A stretch of 51,883 bases of DNA. Origin: Betaproteobacteria bacterium. GTDB lineage: Bacteria; Pseudomonadota; Gammaproteobacteria; Burkholderiales; Ga0077523. Each line of letters starts with the position of its first letter. The stretch's first letter is position 1. The notes beneath the pieces are model-generated. The model did not search any database, had not been told where the DNA came from, and saw nothing but the letters and a program-made list of their open reading frames with translations. Below, piece by piece: positions 20,916-29,458 of this stretch. The position numbers and the translations under genes were made by a program. The DNA lies in assembly GCA_025350245.1 (NCBI GenBank), contig JANXYG010000131.1, forward strand, positions 1 through 51,883, written 5' to 3'.

Positions 20916-22357
20916 TGACCATGACCAGACAATTCGACGTTGCCGTGATCGGCGCCGGTCCCGGCGGCTATGTCGCCGCCATCCGCGCCTCCCAGCTCGG
21001 CCTGAGCGCCGTCTGCATCGACGACTGGAAGCATCCGGCGACGGGCAAGGCGAGCCTCGGCGGCACCTGCCTCAACGTCGGGTGCATCCCGTCGAAGGCG
21101 CTGCTCGAATCCTCCGAGAACTACGAGCGCGTCCTGCACAAGTTCGGCGAGCACGGCATCGGCGTCAAGGACGTGACCCTTGACGTCGGCATCATGCAGG
21201 CACGCAAGGACAAGATCGTCGGTGACTTCACCAACGGCATCGGCTACCTCTTCAAGAAGAACAAGGTGACGTCGGTGCACGGTCACGGGCGCTTCGCGGC
21301 ATCCGGGCCGAACGGTTACAGCATCGAAGTCGCGGGGGACGCCGGCACCGAAACCATCGCCGCGAAGTACGTGGTCATCGCCACCGGGTCGGTGGCGCGT
21401 CCGTTTCCCGGCGTCGAGACCGACAACAAGCTGGTCTGCGACAACATCGGCGCACTCGCCTTCGATGCCGTGCCCAAGCGCCTCGGCATCATCGGCGCCG
21501 GCGTCATCGGCCTCGAGATGGGCAGCGTCTGGCGTCGCCTCGGCGCCGAAGTGACCATTCTCGAAGCGTTACCCGGCTTTCTCGCGCTCGCCGACGAGCA
21601 TGTCGCCCAGGAGGCCTTTCGGGCCTTCACCGGGCAGCTCGGGCTCAAGATCTACACCGGTGCCAAGGTGTCGGCGATCACCCCGGCCAAGGCCACGGTC
21701 AAGGTCGAATACGAAGACCGCAACGGCACCAGGCACCGGGTCGATTTCGACCGGCTGGTGGTGGCGATCGGGCGGATTCCCAACACGGCCGGCCTCAACG
21801 CCGAAGCCGTCGGCCTGAAGCTCGACGGCCGTGGCTACCTCGATGTCGACGCCCAGTGCCGTACCAACCTGCCCAACGTATTCGCCATCGGTGACGTCGT
21901 GCGCGGACCGATGCTGGCGCACAAGTCTTCGGAAGAAGGGGTCGCGGTCGCCGAAACCATCGCCGGCCAGTCGCCGCACGTCAACCTCGACACCGTGCCA
22001 TGGGTGATCTACACCTCGCCCGAGATCGCCTGGGTCGGCAAGACCGAGCAGGAGCTCAAGGCGGCTGGCATCGAATACCGCGCGGGCCAGTTCCCATTCG
22101 CGGCATCCGGGCGTGCTCGAGCCCTGGGTGAAACCGGCGGCTTCGTCAAGATGCTGGCCGACGCCAGGACCGATCGCATCCTCGGCGTGCATATCATCGG
22201 GCCGTTCGCGTCCGAGCTCATCTCCGAAGCGGTGGTGGCGCTCGAATTCGGCGCCAGCAGCGAAGACATCGCCCGCATCGTGCACGCGCATCCGTCGCTG
22301 TCCGAAGCGATGCACGAAGCTGCGCTCGGCGTGGACAAGCGCGCGCTCAACATCTGA
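20915..22357 (+). CDS. lpdA: Dihydrolipoyl dehydrogenase (E3)
   Basis: A 480-residue flavoprotein re-oxidising the lipoyl group of SucB with NAD+. It has the FAD motif VIGAGPGGYVAAIRA, the redox-active disulfide GGTCLNVGCIPSK (Cys52, Cys57), the NAD motif IIGAGVIGLEMG, and the C-terminal His-Glu pair in HAHPSLSEAMHE. The ATG overlaps the sucB stop. It ends 19 bases before zapE. Confidence 0.97.
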   Translation: MTMTRQFDVAVIGAGPGGYVAAIRASQLGLSAVCIDDWKHPATGKASLGGTCLNVGCIPSKALLESSENYERVLHKFGEHGIGVKDVTLDVGIMQARKDKIVGDFTNGIGYLFKKNKVTSVHGHGRFAASGPNGYSIEVAGDAGTETIAAKYVVIATGSVARPFPGVETDNKLVCDNIGALAFDAVPKRLGIIGAGVIGLEMGSVWRRLGAEVTILEALPGFLALADEHVAQEAFRAFTGQLGLKIYTGAKVSAITPAKATVKVEYEDRNGTRHRVDFDRLVVAIGRIPNTAGLNAEAVGLKLDGRGYLDVDAQCRTNLPNVFAIGDVVRGPMLAHKSSEEGVAVAETIAGQSPHVNLDTVPWVIYTSPEIAWVGKTEQELKAAGIEYRAGQFPFAASGRARALGETGGFVKMLADARTDRILGVHIIGPFASELISEAVVALEFGASSEDIARIVHAHPSLSEAMHEAALGVDKRALNI

Positions 22358-22376
22358 CGCCGGCGGGCGCTGCCCG

Positions 22377-23498
22377 ATGATTGGTTCCGCAGCGTTGCCG
22401 GCCGCGCCGTGCGGCATGGTCGAGGGCGAGATCGAGCGCCGGGTGGCGGCGCAGGCACGGCAGCACGGCTTCGCGCTCGATGCCGCCCAGCGCGACGCGT
22501 TGCGGCACTTCGAACGCATCGCCGCCGACCTTGCCGGCGGCGCAGCCAATCGCGGCTGGCTCGGCTTCCTGCAGACGCCCAGGCCGGTACGCGGCCTCTA
22601 CCTATGGGGCGGTGTGGGTCGCGGCAAGAGCTTCCTGATGGACGGCGCGTTCGAGCACATGCCGGTCGAGCGCAAGCGGCGCGTGCATTTCCATCGCTTC
22701 ATGCAGGAGGTGCATCACGACCTGCGGCACCTGCAGGGTCAAGCGGAGCCGCTCGACCAGGTTGCCGCGCGCATCGCCGGAGAGGCCAGGCTGCTGTGCC
22801 TCGACGAGTTCCAGATCACCGACATCGGCGACGCGATGCTCATGCGCAAGCTGCTCGAAGGCCTGTTCGCGCGCGGCGTCACGCTGGTCACCACCTCCAA
22901 CACCGCGCCCGCGTCGTTGTATCTGCACGGGCTGCAGCGCAGCCAGTTCGTGCCCGCGATCGAGCTGATCGAGCGCGAGCTTGACGTCGTGCACCTGGAT
23001 GCCGGCATCGACTACCGGCTCCGCGCCCTGGAGAAGGCGGGCACCTGGCATCACCCGGCCGATGCGGTTGCCGAATGCGCGCTGGACGAGGCGTTCCGGC
23101 AGGTTGCCGGTGCCGCCGGCAGCGCCGGCGCGCTCGACATCGAAGGCAGGACCATCGATGCACGGCGTATCGAAGGCGGCGTCGTGTGGTTCGATTTCGC
23201 CGCCCTGTGCGACGGTCCTCGTGGCCAGGCCGATTACATCGAGCTTTCGCGCCGGTTTCACACCGTGCTGGTATCCGGGTTGCCACGCTTTGCGCCCGAT
23301 CAGGCCGACACCATGCGGCGCTTCACCTGGCTGGTCGACGAGTTCTATGATCGCCGGGTCAAGCTCATCGTGGCGGCGGCGGTGCCTGCCCTGGAGTTGT
23401 TCGGCGCGGTCGCGGTCACCAGCGAGCAGGAGCGTACCGCGAGCCGGCTCGTGGAGATGCAGACTCTGCAATATCTCGGCGCCGAGCATCAGGCTTGA
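22377..23498 (+). CDS. zapE: Cell division protein ZapE (AFG1-like ATPase)
   Basis: A 373-residue AFG1/ZapE P-loop ATPase. Walker A is GGVGRGKSFLMD (about 78-89), Walker B is LLCLDEFQITDIGDA, and HRFMQEVH and TTSNTAPASLY are family hallmarks. ZapE acts on the FtsZ ring in E. coli; AFG1 homologues also handle mitochondrial respiratory proteins, which may explain its conserved place after 2-oxoglutarate dehydrogenase genes in betaproteobacteria (inference). No strong Shine-Dalgarno precedes the ATG at 22377. Translation may be coupled to lpdA, 19 bases upstream. Confidence 0.92.
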   Translation: MIGSAALPAAPCGMVEGEIERRVAAQARQHGFALDAAQRDALRHFERIAADLAGGAANRGWLGFLQTPRPVRGLYLWGGVGRGKSFLMDGAFEHMPVERKRRVHFHRFMQEVHHDLRHLQGQAEPLDQVAARIAGEARLLCLDEFQITDIGDAMLMRKLLEGLFARGVTLVTTSNTAPASLYLHGLQRSQFVPAIELIERELDVVHLDAGIDYRLRALEKAGTWHHPADAVAECALDEAFRQVAGAAGSAGALDIEGRTIDARRIEGGVVWFDFAALCDGPRGQADYIELSRRFHTVLVSGLPRFAPDQADTMRRFTWLVDEFYDRRVKLIVAAAVPALELFGAVAVTSEQERTASRLVEMQTLQYLGAEHQA

Positions 23499-23550
23499 TG
23501 CCGCGAGGTCTCCGCGTGCGCTGATGTCGCGCGCGAAGCGGCGAACGACT

Positions 23551-23556
23551 TAGAAT
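23551..23556 (+). promoter_or_regulatory. Possible -10 element before acuI
   Basis: TAGAAT lies 33 bp before the acuI ATG in the 91-bp gap after zapE, followed by an A-rich stretch. No matching -35 is evident. It may let the acuI-prpE pair be expressed apart from the TCA operon. Confidence 0.3.
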
Positions 23557-23589
23557 CACGAAAAAACCATCTTCAACGGAGATACCACC

Positions 23590-24582
23590 ATGGCTGAGCG
23601 CTTCAAGGCATTTCGCATCTTCAACGAGGACGGCAAGGTCGCGAGTCGCATGGTCGACATGGCACTGGACGAACTGGATCCGGGCGAGGTGGTGATCCGC
23701 ACGGCTTACTCCAGCATCAACTTCAAGGACGCGCTGGCGGCCACCGGCACCGGCAAGATCATCCGCCGCTTCCCCTGTGTCGGCGGCATCGATGGTGCGG
23801 GCACCGTCGAGTCGTCCACCGATCCGGCATTCAAGCCCGGCGACGCGGTGATCTGCACCAGCTACGACACCGGTGTGGCGCACGACGGCGGCTACGCCGA
23901 GCGCATGCGCGTGCCGGCCGCGTGGGTGGTGCCCATGCCCAAGGGCATGACGCCGTTCGAGGCGATGGCGCTGGGCACGGCGGGCTTCACCGCTGGTCTC
24001 GCGGTCGAGCGCATGGAAGCCAACGGCCTGAAGCCCGCCAATGGTCCGGTCATCGTCAGCGGCGCGACCGGCGGTGTCGGCTCGGTCGCGATCGACATCC
24101 TGACCCGCCTTGGTTACCGCGTCGTCGCCTTGACCGGCAAGGAGGCCGAGACCGACTATCTGAAAGGCATCGGCGCCGCCGAGGTCATGCTGCGCTCGAG
24201 CCTCGATCTGGCGAAGATCCGCCCGCTCGGTTCCGAGACCTGGGCCGGCGCCGTCGACAACCTCGGCGGTGACGTGCTGTCGTGGATGGCGAGCACGGTC
24301 AAGATCGGCGGCACCATCGCCTCGATCGGCCTCGCCGCCACCCATACCTTCAATACCACCGTCATGCCGTTCATCCTGCGCGGCGTCACGCTGTGCGGCA
24401 TCGACTCGGTCAACTGTCCGATGCCGCTGCGGCGCCGGGTATGGGAGCGCCTGGGCAGCGACATGAAGCCGGCGCATCTGGTCACCATGACCCGCACCAT
24501 CGGCTTCGACCAATTGCCCGGTGCATTCGATGCCTTCGTGAAGGGGCAGGTGCGCGGCCGGACTGCCGTCAAGATCGCGTAA
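23590..24582 (+). CDS. acuI: Acrylyl-CoA reductase / YhdH-AcuI family zinc-free MDR oxidoreductase
   Basis: A 330-residue medium-chain dehydrogenase/reductase of the YhdH/AcuI group, which reduces acryloyl-CoA to propionyl-CoA with NADPH. The opening FKAFRIFNEDGK and SSINFKDALAATGTGKIIRRFP resemble E. coli AcuI. VSGATGGVGSVAIDILTRLGY is the NADPH Rossmann motif, and the substrate region has GVTLCGIDSV. No structural zinc cysteines are seen. prpE begins three bases after its stop, so the pair form an operon making propionyl-CoA both from acryloyl-CoA (for example from 3-hydroxypropionate or DMSP breakdown) and from free propionate. Confidence 0.88.
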   Translation: MAERFKAFRIFNEDGKVASRMVDMALDELDPGEVVIRTAYSSINFKDALAATGTGKIIRRFPCVGGIDGAGTVESSTDPAFKPGDAVICTSYDTGVAHDGGYAERMRVPAAWVVPMPKGMTPFEAMALGTAGFTAGLAVERMEANGLKPANGPVIVSGATGGVGSVAIDILTRLGYRVVALTGKEAETDYLKGIGAAEVMLRSSLDLAKIRPLGSETWAGAVDNLGGDVLSWMASTVKIGGTIASIGLAATHTFNTTVMPFILRGVTLCGIDSVNCPMPLRRRVWERLGSDMKPAHLVTMTRTIGFDQLPGAFDAFVKGQVRGRTAVKIA

Positions 24583-24585
24583 GAC

Positions 24586-26487
24586 ATGGGGCAGATCTAC
24601 GACGCCTTCCACCGGCGATCGATCGACGACCGCGACGGGTTCTGGAGCGAGCAGGCACAACTGATCGACTGGCACCGGCCCTGGGATCAGGTGCTCGACT
24701 ACTCGCGGCCGCCGTTCGCGCGCTGGTTCGTCGGCGGCGAGACCAACCTGTGTCACAACGCGGTCGATCGTCATCTCGCTGCGCGCGGCGAGCAGGCGGC
24801 GCTGGTCTATATCTCGACCGAGACCGGCATCGAATCGACGCTGACCTACCGCGAACTGCACGCCGAGGTGAACCGGTGCGCGGCGATGATGTTATCGCTC
24901 GGAGTCGCGCGCGGCGAGCGGGTCCTGCTCTACATGCCGATGATTCCGGAGGCGGTGGTGGCGATGCTCGCCTGCGCACGCATCGGCGCCATCCACTCAG
25001 TGGTGTTCGGCGGCTTCGCGTCGCACAGCCTCGCCACCCGCATCGACGACGCCGCACCGAAGCTGATCATCAGCGCCGACGCCGGCATGCGCGCGGGCAA
25101 GGTGGTGCGCTACAAGCCGTTGCTCGACGAAGCAATCGCGCTGGCAAACGCAAAGTCGGCACGCGTGCTGCTGGTGAATCGCGGTCTCGATCCCGAGTTC
25201 ATCACCGTGCCGGGTCGTGACATCGACTGGCAGACCTTGCGCCAGCAACACCTCGATGCCCACGTGCCGGTAGCATGGTTGGAATCGAACACGCCATCGT
25301 ACATCCTCTACACCTCGGGCACCACCGGCAAGCCCAAGGGTGTGCAGCGCGATGTCGGTGGCTACGCTGTTGCACTGGCCGCGTCGATGAAGCACATCTT
25401 CTGTGGTCATGCCGGCGAGACCATGTTCACCACCTCCGACATCGGCTGGGTGGTGGGTCATTCCTACATCGTCTATGCCCCGCTGATCGCCGGCATGACG
25501 ACCGTGCTGTACGAAGGCACGCCGATCCGGCCCGATCCCGGCATCTGGTGGGATATCGTCGAGCGTCATCGCGTCACCGTGATGTTCTCGGCGCCCACCG
25601 CGATCCGGGTGCTGCGCAAGAGCGACGAGTCCTTCATCACGGGCCACGACCGGTCGTCGCTGCGGCACCTGTTCCTGGCCGGCGAGCCGCTCGACCAGCC
25701 CACGCATCGCTGGATCGCCGGGGTGCTGGGCAAGCCCGTGATCGACCACTACTGGCAGACCGAAACCGGGTGGCCGATGCTCACGTCGGCCCCGGGCGTC
25801 GAGCAGACGCCGATCAAGTTCGGCAGTCCGTCGTTTCCGGCGTACGGCTACGACCTGCGACTGCTGCGCGAGACCGATGCCACCGATGCGGGACCCGACG
25901 AAAAGGCCGTCGTCGTGGTCGTGCCGCCGCTCCCGCCAGGGTGTCTGAGCACCGTCTGGGGGGACGACGCGCGATTCGTGAGCACCTATTTCTCGACCTT
26001 CCGCGATCGTCTGGTTTACGCCTCGTTCGATTGGGGTATGCGCGACACGGACGGCTACTACACGATCCTGGGTCGCACCGACGATGTCATCAACGTCGCC
26101 GGCCATCGCTTGGGAACGCGCGAGATCGAGGAGGCGGTGCAAGGCCACGCGGCCGTCGCCGAGGTGGCGGTGGTCGGCGTGGCGGATGCGCTCAAGGGCC
26201 AGATGCCGCTGGCGTTCGCCGTGGTGAAGGATCCGGCACGCATCGCCACCGCCGAGGGCCGCGCATCGCTCGAGAAGGAAGTGATGGCAACCGTCGACGC
26301 CCAGCTCGGCGCCATCGGCCGACCGTCACGCGTGCACTTCGTCTCGATGCTGCCGAAGACGCGCTCGGGCAAGCTGCTGCGCCGGAGCATCCAGGCGTTA
26401 GCCGAAGGCCGCGATCCGGGCGATCTGACCACTCTCGAGGATCCGACGGCGCTGGATCAGATTCGCGGTGCGGTAGACGAAAAGTAG
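24586..26487 (+). CDS. prpE: Propionate-CoA ligase
   Basis: A 633-residue acyl-CoA synthetase activating propionate to propionyl-CoA through propionyl-AMP. It has the AMP-binding P-loop YILYTSGTTGKPKGVQRD, the GGY segment typical of PrpE, HYWQTETGWP, the hinge DWGMRDTDGYYTILGRTDDVINVAGHR (its YTILGRTDDVINVAGHR core is the A8 motif), and the C-terminal catalytic Lys596 in SGKLLRRS, the usual acetylation site. It follows acuI by three bases. Its product feeds PrpC of the minus-strand operon, so the two halves of the window form one pathway. Confidence 0.95.
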   Translation: MGQIYDAFHRRSIDDRDGFWSEQAQLIDWHRPWDQVLDYSRPPFARWFVGGETNLCHNAVDRHLAARGEQAALVYISTETGIESTLTYRELHAEVNRCAAMMLSLGVARGERVLLYMPMIPEAVVAMLACARIGAIHSVVFGGFASHSLATRIDDAAPKLIISADAGMRAGKVVRYKPLLDEAIALANAKSARVLLVNRGLDPEFITVPGRDIDWQTLRQQHLDAHVPVAWLESNTPSYILYTSGTTGKPKGVQRDVGGYAVALAASMKHIFCGHAGETMFTTSDIGWVVGHSYIVYAPLIAGMTTVLYEGTPIRPDPGIWWDIVERHRVTVMFSAPTAIRVLRKSDESFITGHDRSSLRHLFLAGEPLDQPTHRWIAGVLGKPVIDHYWQTETGWPMLTSAPGVEQTPIKFGSPSFPAYGYDLRLLRETDATDAGPDEKAVVVVVPPLPPGCLSTVWGDDARFVSTYFSTFRDRLVYASFDWGMRDTDGYYTILGRTDDVINVAGHRLGTREIEEAVQGHAAVAEVAVVGVADALKGQMPLAFAVVKDPARIATAEGRASLEKEVMATVDAQLGAIGRPSRVHFVSMLPKTRSGKLLRRSIQALAEGRDPGDLTTLEDPTALDQIRGAVDEK

Positions 26488-26506
26488 GTGCCGTATTGGT
26501 GTTGCC

Positions 26507-26526
26507 GTGCCGCGATTGTGCGGCAC
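26507..26526. terminator. Hairpin between convergent prpE and tag
   Basis: GTGCCGC (26507-26513) and GCGGCAC (26520-26526) form a perfect 7-bp stem with a six-base loop in the 48-bp convergent gap. There is no T tract on either side, so it may act only weakly or help Rho-dependent termination. Confidence 0.4.
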
Positions 26527-26535
26527 GTCTGGGCC

Positions 26536-27126
26536 TCAAGCTGAGAACTCTCGCTTGCGAAAGCAATCCGCCGTATGGTCGTCGATCATCCCAGTCGCCT
26601 GCATGAAGGCGTACAGGATGGTCGTGCCCACGAAGCGGAAGCCGCGCTGCTTCAGGTCCTTCGACAACGCATCCGACACCGGCGTGCTGGTCGGAACCTC
26701 GGCGCGCGAGCGCCAGGTGTTCACGATCGGCCGGCCATCGACGAACTGCCATACATAGCTGTCGAAACTGCCGGACACCGCCTGGACGTCGAGAAACGCG
26801 CGGGCGTTCGAGACGGTCGATTTCACCTTCAGGCGATTGCGGACGATGCCGGGGTCGAGCAGCAACTTCTCGATTTGGGCGGCATCGAATCGCGCCACCT
26901 GGCGCGGGTCGAACCCGGCGAAGGCCTTGCGATAGCCTTCGCGCTTGGCCAGCACCGTGGACCACGAGAGGCCGGCCTGGGCGCCTTCGAGCGTGATCAT
27001 CTCGAACAGGCGCACGTCGTCGTGCACCGGGACGCCCCATTCCATGTCGTGGTATTCAACATCGAGAGGTGAGGCGCCGGTTGCCCAGCCGCAGCGCTTC
27101 AGCTCGTCGCCGGGCCTGGCAGTCAT
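26536..27126 (-). CDS. tag: DNA-3-methyladenine glycosylase I
   Basis: A 196-residue Tag glycosylase removing 3-methyladenine from alkylated DNA. RCGWA at the N-terminus and YHDMEWGVP give Cys12 and His26; DDHTADCF near the C-terminus gives His184 and Cys188. Together they make the zinc site described for E. coli Tag. TLEGAQAGLSWSTVLAKRE is the conserved helix-hairpin-helix neighbourhood. Its ATG overlaps the stop of the VOC gene (ATGA), so it is the last gene of a minus-strand operon. An ada gene lies 12 kb away. Confidence 0.95.
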   Translation of the reverse strand: MTARPGDELKRCGWATGASPLDVEYHDMEWGVPVHDDVRLFEMITLEGAQAGLSWSTVLAKREGYRKAFAGFDPRQVARFDAAQIEKLLLDPGIVRNRLKVKSTVSNARAFLDVQAVSGSFDSYVWQFVDGRPIVNTWRSRAEVPTSTPVSDALSKDLKQRGFRFVGTTILYAFMQATGMIDDHTADCFRKREFSA

Positions 27127-27509
27127 GCATCGACGTAGTTCGAGACTTCGACGAGATTGAGGTCGGGGTCGCGGAAGTACACCGAGCGGATCTCGCCGAT
27201 GGCGCCGGTGCGCATCACCGGGCCCTGGAGGATGGCCACGTCTTCGCGGTCGAGGTGCGCGATCACCGCATCGATCGGCGTGGTGGTGATCAGACAGATG
27301 TCGATCGTTCCGGGTTTTGCGAGGTCTGCCTTGGGTTCGAACTCGTGGCCTGCCTGGTGCAGGTTGAACTTCTGCCGGCCGAACGTGAGCCCCTTGCGGC
27401 CGCCGAACTCCACCGGCGTCATACCCAGGACTCGCGAGTAGAAATCGATGGTGACAGCGAGATCGCGCACGGTAAGCACGAGGTGGTCGATGCGGTCGAT
27501 GATGATCAT
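27123..27509 (-). CDS. VOC (glyoxalase-fold) family protein
   Basis: A 128-residue single VOC domain of two beta-alpha-beta units. It begins IDRIDHLVLTVRDL, with a potential metal-binding His, and ends with RDPDLNLVEVSNY, whose Glu is the usual C-terminal metal ligand. Proteins of this size include dioxygenases, glyoxalase-like enzymes and resistance proteins; I cannot name the substrate. It lies 18 bases after egtB and overlaps tag, so it is co-transcribed with both. Confidence 0.85.
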   Translation of the reverse strand: MIIIDRIDHLVLTVRDLAVTIDFYSRVLGMTPVEFGGRKGLTFGRQKFNLHQAGHEFEPKADLAKPGTIDICLITTTPIDAVIAHLDREDVAILQGPVMRTGAIGEIRSVYFRDPDLNLVEVSNYVDA

Positions 27510-27527
27510 GAAGCCTCCGTTGATTCG

Positions 27528-28835
27528 TCAGCGCAGGTCTTTGGCGAGGCGAACCCCGCTGAATTGCCAGCGCGCGTGCGGCGGAAAGAAATTCCGGTAC
27601 GTGCCGCGGACGTGCGACTGCGGCGTGGCGCATGAACCGCCTCGGAGCACGAACTGGTTGACCATGAACTTGCCGTTGTATTCGCCGAGCGCGCCGGGTG
27701 ACGGGCGATAGCCGGGGTAGGGCAGATAGGCACTGCCGGTCCACTCCCAGACATCGCCGAACATCTGCTGCAAGACGTCGCTGTCGGAGACCGTCGCCGT
27801 CACCGGCCGCAGCCGCCCGCTCTCGACGAAATTGCCGGTGACGGGCAAACCCTTTGCGGCGATCTCCCATTCGATCTCGGTCGGCAGTCTGGCGCCGATC
27901 CAGCGCGCATAGGCATCGGCCTCGTACCAGCTCAGGTGACAGACCGGTTCGTCGGGTGCGATCGCGTGCAACCCCGACAGCGTGAAAGCGAGCCAGGTGC
28001 GCCCGTCACGCCCCCAGTAGAGCGGCTGTTCCCACCCGTTGGCCTGGAGCGCCTGCCAGCCGTCGGACATCCACAGCTCCGGTCGGCGATAGCCGTTGTC
28101 GTCGATGAACTCGGCGAACTCGGCATTGGTGACCAGCCGCGATGCCAACTCGAACGGCTCGACGAAGCACCGGTGCGCGGGACCTTCGTTGTCGAACGAG
28201 AAGCCGCCGCCGTCGTGCCCGATGCGATGCAATCCTTCGAGATACGGATACCAGCGCAGCGGTGCCGACGATCCCGTCACCGGTAGCCGTGTCGGGCGGT
28301 AAGCCGGTCGCAGCGGATTGAACGAGAGCAGATGCTTGAAGTCGGTGAGGATGAGTTCCTGGTGTTGTTGCTCGTGATGCAGGCCGAGTTCGAGCACCTC
28401 GAGCGCGCGTGGCGACAACGGCCAGCGCTGCGCGAGCAGTTGCTCGACGCCCGCATCCACGTGCCGCCGGTAGGCCAGCACTTCGTCGAGCGGCGGGCGC
28501 GACAGCAGCCCGCGTTGCGGACGCGGATGCCGCGGACCGATCGTGTCGTAGTAGGAATTGAAGAGGTAGCCGTAGGCTTCGCGAAACACCCGCGCATCGG
28601 TGCCGTGCGGCTGCAGCAGGAAGGTCTCGAAGAACCAGGTGGTGTGGCCCAGGTGCCATTTCACCGGACTCGTGTCCGGCATCGACTGCAGCGCGCAGTC
28701 TTCCGCGGACAGCCCGGCCGCAAGTGCATCGGTGGCGTGCCGCACCTGCAAAAAGCGCTGCGCGAGCTGCCGGGCTTCGAGGCTCAGCACCGAACCGTTC
28801 TGGTCGGTGCCGTGCGGGACGCGATCGTTGGGCAT
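27528..28835 (-). CDS. egtB: Ergothioneine biosynthesis protein EgtB-like (hercynine sulfoxide synthase)
   Basis: A 435-residue protein with an N-terminal DinB-like domain and a C-terminal formylglycine-generating-enzyme-like domain, the EgtB layout. Iron ligands are expected from WHLGHTTWFFE (His61 or His64) and HHEQQHQEL (His154, His158). The C-terminal fold shows PVCHLSWYEADAYARWIGARLPTE, GDVWEWTGSAYLPYPGYRP, and the closing HARWQFSGVRLAKD. It would join hercynine to a thiol donor with O2. The methyltransferase egtD, often adjacent, is not in the window. It follows a 31-codon ORF by 14 bases. Confidence 0.92.
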   Translation of the reverse strand: MPNDRVPHGTDQNGSVLSLEARQLAQRFLQVRHATDALAAGLSAEDCALQSMPDTSPVKWHLGHTTWFFETFLLQPHGTDARVFREAYGYLFNSYYDTIGPRHPRPQRGLLSRPPLDEVLAYRRHVDAGVEQLLAQRWPLSPRALEVLELGLHHEQQHQELILTDFKHLLSFNPLRPAYRPTRLPVTGSSAPLRWYPYLEGLHRIGHDGGGFSFDNEGPAHRCFVEPFELASRLVTNAEFAEFIDDNGYRRPELWMSDGWQALQANGWEQPLYWGRDGRTWLAFTLSGLHAIAPDEPVCHLSWYEADAYARWIGARLPTEIEWEIAAKGLPVTGNFVESGRLRPVTATVSDSDVLQQMFGDVWEWTGSAYLPYPGYRPSPGALGEYNGKFMVNQFVLRGGSCATPQSHVRGTYRNFFPPHARWQFSGVRLAKDLR

Positions 28836-28849
28836 GGTTGAAATCGCCG

Positions 28850-28945
28850 TCAGGGGGTGACGACGACGCCTTTCCAGAACGCGATGCGGCCGGCGATCTG
28901 TTTGGCGGCATCCTTCGGGGTCGGGTAGTACCAGGCGGCTTTCAT
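28850..28945 (-). CDS. 31-residue ORF resembling the tail of DUF427 proteins
   Basis: A 31-residue ORF starting MKAAWYYPTPKDAA and including GRIAFWKGV. Its sequence resembles the last strand and helix of DUF427 domains (AWxYPxP...IxGxIAFWxG). It has an excellent Shine-Dalgarno, AGGAG, six bases before the ATG, and lies 14 bases before egtB. Either it is a free-standing micro-protein, or it is the 3' end of a lost DUF427 gene that happens to have a start. The strong start signal favours translation. It is shorter than most gene callers report. Confidence 0.6.
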   Translation of the reverse strand: MKAAWYYPTPKDAAKQIAGRIAFWKGVVVTP

Positions 28946-28964
28946 CGGGGTTCTCCTGATTGGT

Positions 28965-29117
28965 TCACGAAATGGAAGTCGGTACATGACCCACCGTGTG
29001 GTGCGAGAGTTCCCTGCGAACCATCGTCGCCGGCCACGACAGCCCGACCTCGATCGGATAGCTGCCGGCGCCGAAACCGGAGGCCTCGACGTCGATCACG
29101 GTCGGAAGATCGGTCAC
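28965..29117 (-). pseudogene. Truncated 3'-5' exonuclease (DEDD/DnaQ-like), N-terminal remnant
   Basis: Fifty codons from a GTG that overlaps the MliC stop (GTGA). The first 26 residues, including VIDVEASGFGAGSYPIEVG, match the start of bacterial DnaQ-like exonucleases, with the Asp and Glu of the Exo I motif. After that the sequence (WPATMVRRELSHH...) loses all resemblance and soon stops, so about 120 residues carrying Exo II and Exo III are missing. It is best explained as a 3' deletion. No activity is expected. Confidence 0.75.
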
Positions 29118-29434
29118 GATCCCGGCGTCTGCTGCTTGCAATCCTGCAGCGGCGGCAGGCCGACGCGATCCAGTGTTGCCGTTTTGCCCCTGGTGAACAG
29201 CGTGGTCTTGCCATCGGTGTATCTGGCGCCGGATGCCGACGGAACGCCCGCCAGGAGCAGGCGATCGCCGGTCATCAGGAGCGTGGCCGAATTCGCGGCC
29301 TGGTCGAAGGAGACGGTGAAGCGCATGCCGTTGTCGCAGCGGTAGGGCAGGTTGGCGGTGAGCGAACCGGGCAACGAGATGCAGCCCGTCATGCCGAGCA
29401 GCGGCAGCAGGAGGGCCAGGTGCGAGCGATGCAT
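29114..29434 (-). CDS. mliC: MliC family lipoprotein (c-type lysozyme inhibitor-like)
   Basis: A 106-residue lipoprotein. A short signal ends in the lipobox LGMTGC with Cys18 as the lipidated residue. The mature part follows the MliC pattern: YRCDNGMRFTVSF, a central strand AATLLMTGD-like segment, SASGARYTDGKTTLFTRGKTATL, and a final Cys in LQDC that would pair with the Cys of YRCDNG. MliC proteins sit in the outer membrane and block host or environmental lysozyme. It lies between DUF2237 and the exonuclease remnant, all on the minus strand. Confidence 0.85.
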   Translation of the reverse strand: MHRSHLALLLPLLGMTGCISLPGSLTANLPYRCDNGMRFTVSFDQAANSATLLMTGDRLLLAGVPSASGARYTDGKTTLFTRGKTATLDRVGLPPLQDCKQQTPGS

Positions 29435-29458
29435 GGGGTGATCTCCGGAAGGGTAGCG

